The notes under the pieces were generated by a model, which saw only the letters and a list, made by a program, of their open reading frames with translations, was not told the origin of the DNA and did no database searches. This document shows, piece by piece, positions 15,201-15,390 of a DNA stretch of 15,390 nt. The translations under genes and the position numbers were made by a program. The DNA is taken from the NCBI GenBank assembly GCA_900321535.1, contig ONWJ01000217.1, forward strand, positions 1-15,390, read 5' to 3'. Numbering within the stretch: position 1 is the first letter of the stretch; every line of letters begins with the position of its first letter. Source of the DNA: an uncultured Erysipelotrichaceae bacterium. GTDB lineage: Bacteria; Bacillota_I; Bacilli_A; RFN20; CAG-826.

Positions 15201-15390
15201 TTGATCTCTGACATGATCTCAGGCGAGGTGGAACCGGTTCATGATCACCTCTTCAAACCAGATGCGAACTTGCCTCACGCGGATAAGACGCTTCATGACC
15301 TTTGCTATAAGAATTTCGAAGAACGATATACCTATCTTGGTGAAGATCAAGACCCAGAAGTTTTAGAAGCAATCGCTAAGACGAGAAAAC
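12282..15390 (+). CDS. polC: DNA polymerase III alpha subunit, Gram-positive PolC type, 3' end missing
   Basis: Replicative DNA polymerase with built-in proofreading. The frame is open from ATG 12282 to the window edge (1036 codons; full PolC is about 1450). AAGGAGG (12268-12274) is seven bases upstream. Domains: an N-terminal domain (1-146); a Glu/Val-rich low-complexity stretch (about 147-325); the OB-fold region (about 335-445, with GEWFRIRGAID); and the start of the PHP domain with ELHLHS (H461, H463) and LTDHG. A DnaQ-type 3'-5' exonuclease is inserted in the PHP domain: Exo I FDTETTGL (D553, E555), Exo II HNATFD (D640) and Exo III HRADYDA (H697, D702). PHP then resumes with GSACFNSEVFE and TGDVHYLNPEDK. 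All proofreading residues are present. The palm, zinc and fingers regions lie outside the window. It is the last visible gene of the uppS unit. Confidence 0.97.
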   Translation, partial: MQKKMQSFLKSLGISDVERFDMDFILVARNPYQSEKIDMAVEKEEPWEYELLSEFIEASATIRYPYSIRFSYGREVTPDDVGHLLMDWHLALYHDIPDFVTDCPRSGVISLTFESEEEKEKSARKVNDLKELFAFINYPYSILTKVSPRKSDPTPVEVEIKAEETEMVEVALPEEDENKVEMVEVSVEEKPEKPAEPVLNETVVEETVEIEATEEASEDIEIELYEPESPSAEEETKVEAQAEPVQESAPMEENTQVEIEEGVPQDIDLSSGEWQAVDNVDAEAEEASSEQDELEEALTGEQLIERDRKASIEASEDELIREKLDNRRRMEEERNAQRVWKVGDYKPCNSIHEIFQMPLGNVDFSGVIFEGEARLSRKGNLFGTYGMGDANDAISIRVIGGKRISEERIRQMKPGEWFRIRGAIDVDKFSNQRIVMAHFVDPLSPPEPRHDPEPVKRVELHLHSNMSTLDGVAEIKSYVQLASEMGMDALALTDHGVIQAFPAAQNAVKDLKKKGKQFKMIYGAELYMFDLKPEYIKNPTDIPLRGARYCVFDTETTGLSAKYDRIVEFGGVIIEGGNVVKRWDTLINPEMDLSHAHEALAINHIDEEELLRAPKMSEVLPKILDFLKDSILVAHNATFDIGFLNATFARYGLPPISNPIIDTMPLSHYFFPFAGRHNEGALLKNLGLQIYNEKDAHRADYDANALSEGWQVMLVQLEMQKPGITHADLANLTIERGDPSWIGNPDDPEDPGRIRFQEQEEKFNAFCRHIHDYHCVVLCKNQKGLSALYRIVSEGHTTYLGRASLPKTPRTLIEELREDLVIGSACFNSEVFEIAMTRDRDDLVKTISFYDYIEIQPLENYSYLLNMGRVQSREQLIEILHDIIEAAHIAGKPVVATGDVHYLNPEDKILRDVYIYAKTIGGGSHAMNPPARERKPIFQNPDQHFRSTREMLDSFEKWMSKEEAYEYVVTNSRLISDMISGEVEPVHDHLFKPDANLPHADKTLHDLCYKNFEERYTYLGEDQDPEVLEAIAKTRK

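Noticed and set aside
1..15390. A novel multi-gene system (defence, secretion or biosynthetic)
   Set aside because: Every gene belongs to a known housekeeping family in a conserved order; no space remains for an undescribed locus on either strand.

Overview
The window is a conserved housekeeping block from a low-to-mid GC Firmicutes bacterium. The order topA, trmFO, xerC, rpsB, tsf, pyrH, frr, uppS, cdsA, dxr, rseP, polC is the classic order of Bacillus and its relatives, and PolC and TrmFO are typical of this phylum. Genes normally found inside this block in Bacillus (hslV, hslU and codY between xerC and rpsB; proS between rseP and polC) are absent. TGA is used as a stop (cdsA, dxr) and tryptophan is TGG, so the genetic code is standard; this rules out Mycoplasma/Spiroplasma. 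By inference the source is an uncultured Bacilli lineage of the Erysipelotrichia/RF39/Acholeplasma-like kind, with base composition near 50% GC by eye. The exact taxon cannot be read from the sequence.

Layout: all twelve genes are on the + strand. Block 1 (1-4288) is topA (5' end cut by the window edge), trmFO and xerC, overlapping by 14 and 8 bases. A 183-base gap (4289-4471) carries a probable promoter and a leader of about 140 bases for block 2, rpsB-tsf (4472-6378), which ends at a strong intrinsic terminator. Block 3, pyrH-frr (6560-7845), begins at a perfect TATAAT only nine bases before the ATG and ends at a terminator with a UUCG tetraloop. Block 4, uppS-cdsA-dxr-rseP-polC (7927 to beyond the window end), begins at a TATAAT only six bases before the ATG; its genes overlap by 8, 4 and 1 bases, and polC follows rseP after 12 bases.

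How the genes work together: TopA relaxes DNA, XerC resolves chromosome dimers, and PolC replicates the chromosome. TrmFO methylates tRNA U54, and S2, EF-Ts and ribosome recycling factor serve translation. PyrH supplies UDP for RNA and envelope precursors. Dxr (MEP isoprenoid pathway) and UppS lead to undecaprenyl phosphate, CdsA makes CDP-diacylglycerol for phospholipids, and RseP is an intramembrane protease.

I found no mobile element, CRISPR array, tRNA, rRNA or novel multi-gene system. The points worth a second look are small: two putative leaderless transcripts, a repeat-rich rpsB promoter with an adjacent 16-bp palindrome, tandem starts of rpsB, long acidic tails or inserts in S2 and PolC, a four-cysteine cluster in EF-Ts, and unusual middle regions in RseP and CdsA.
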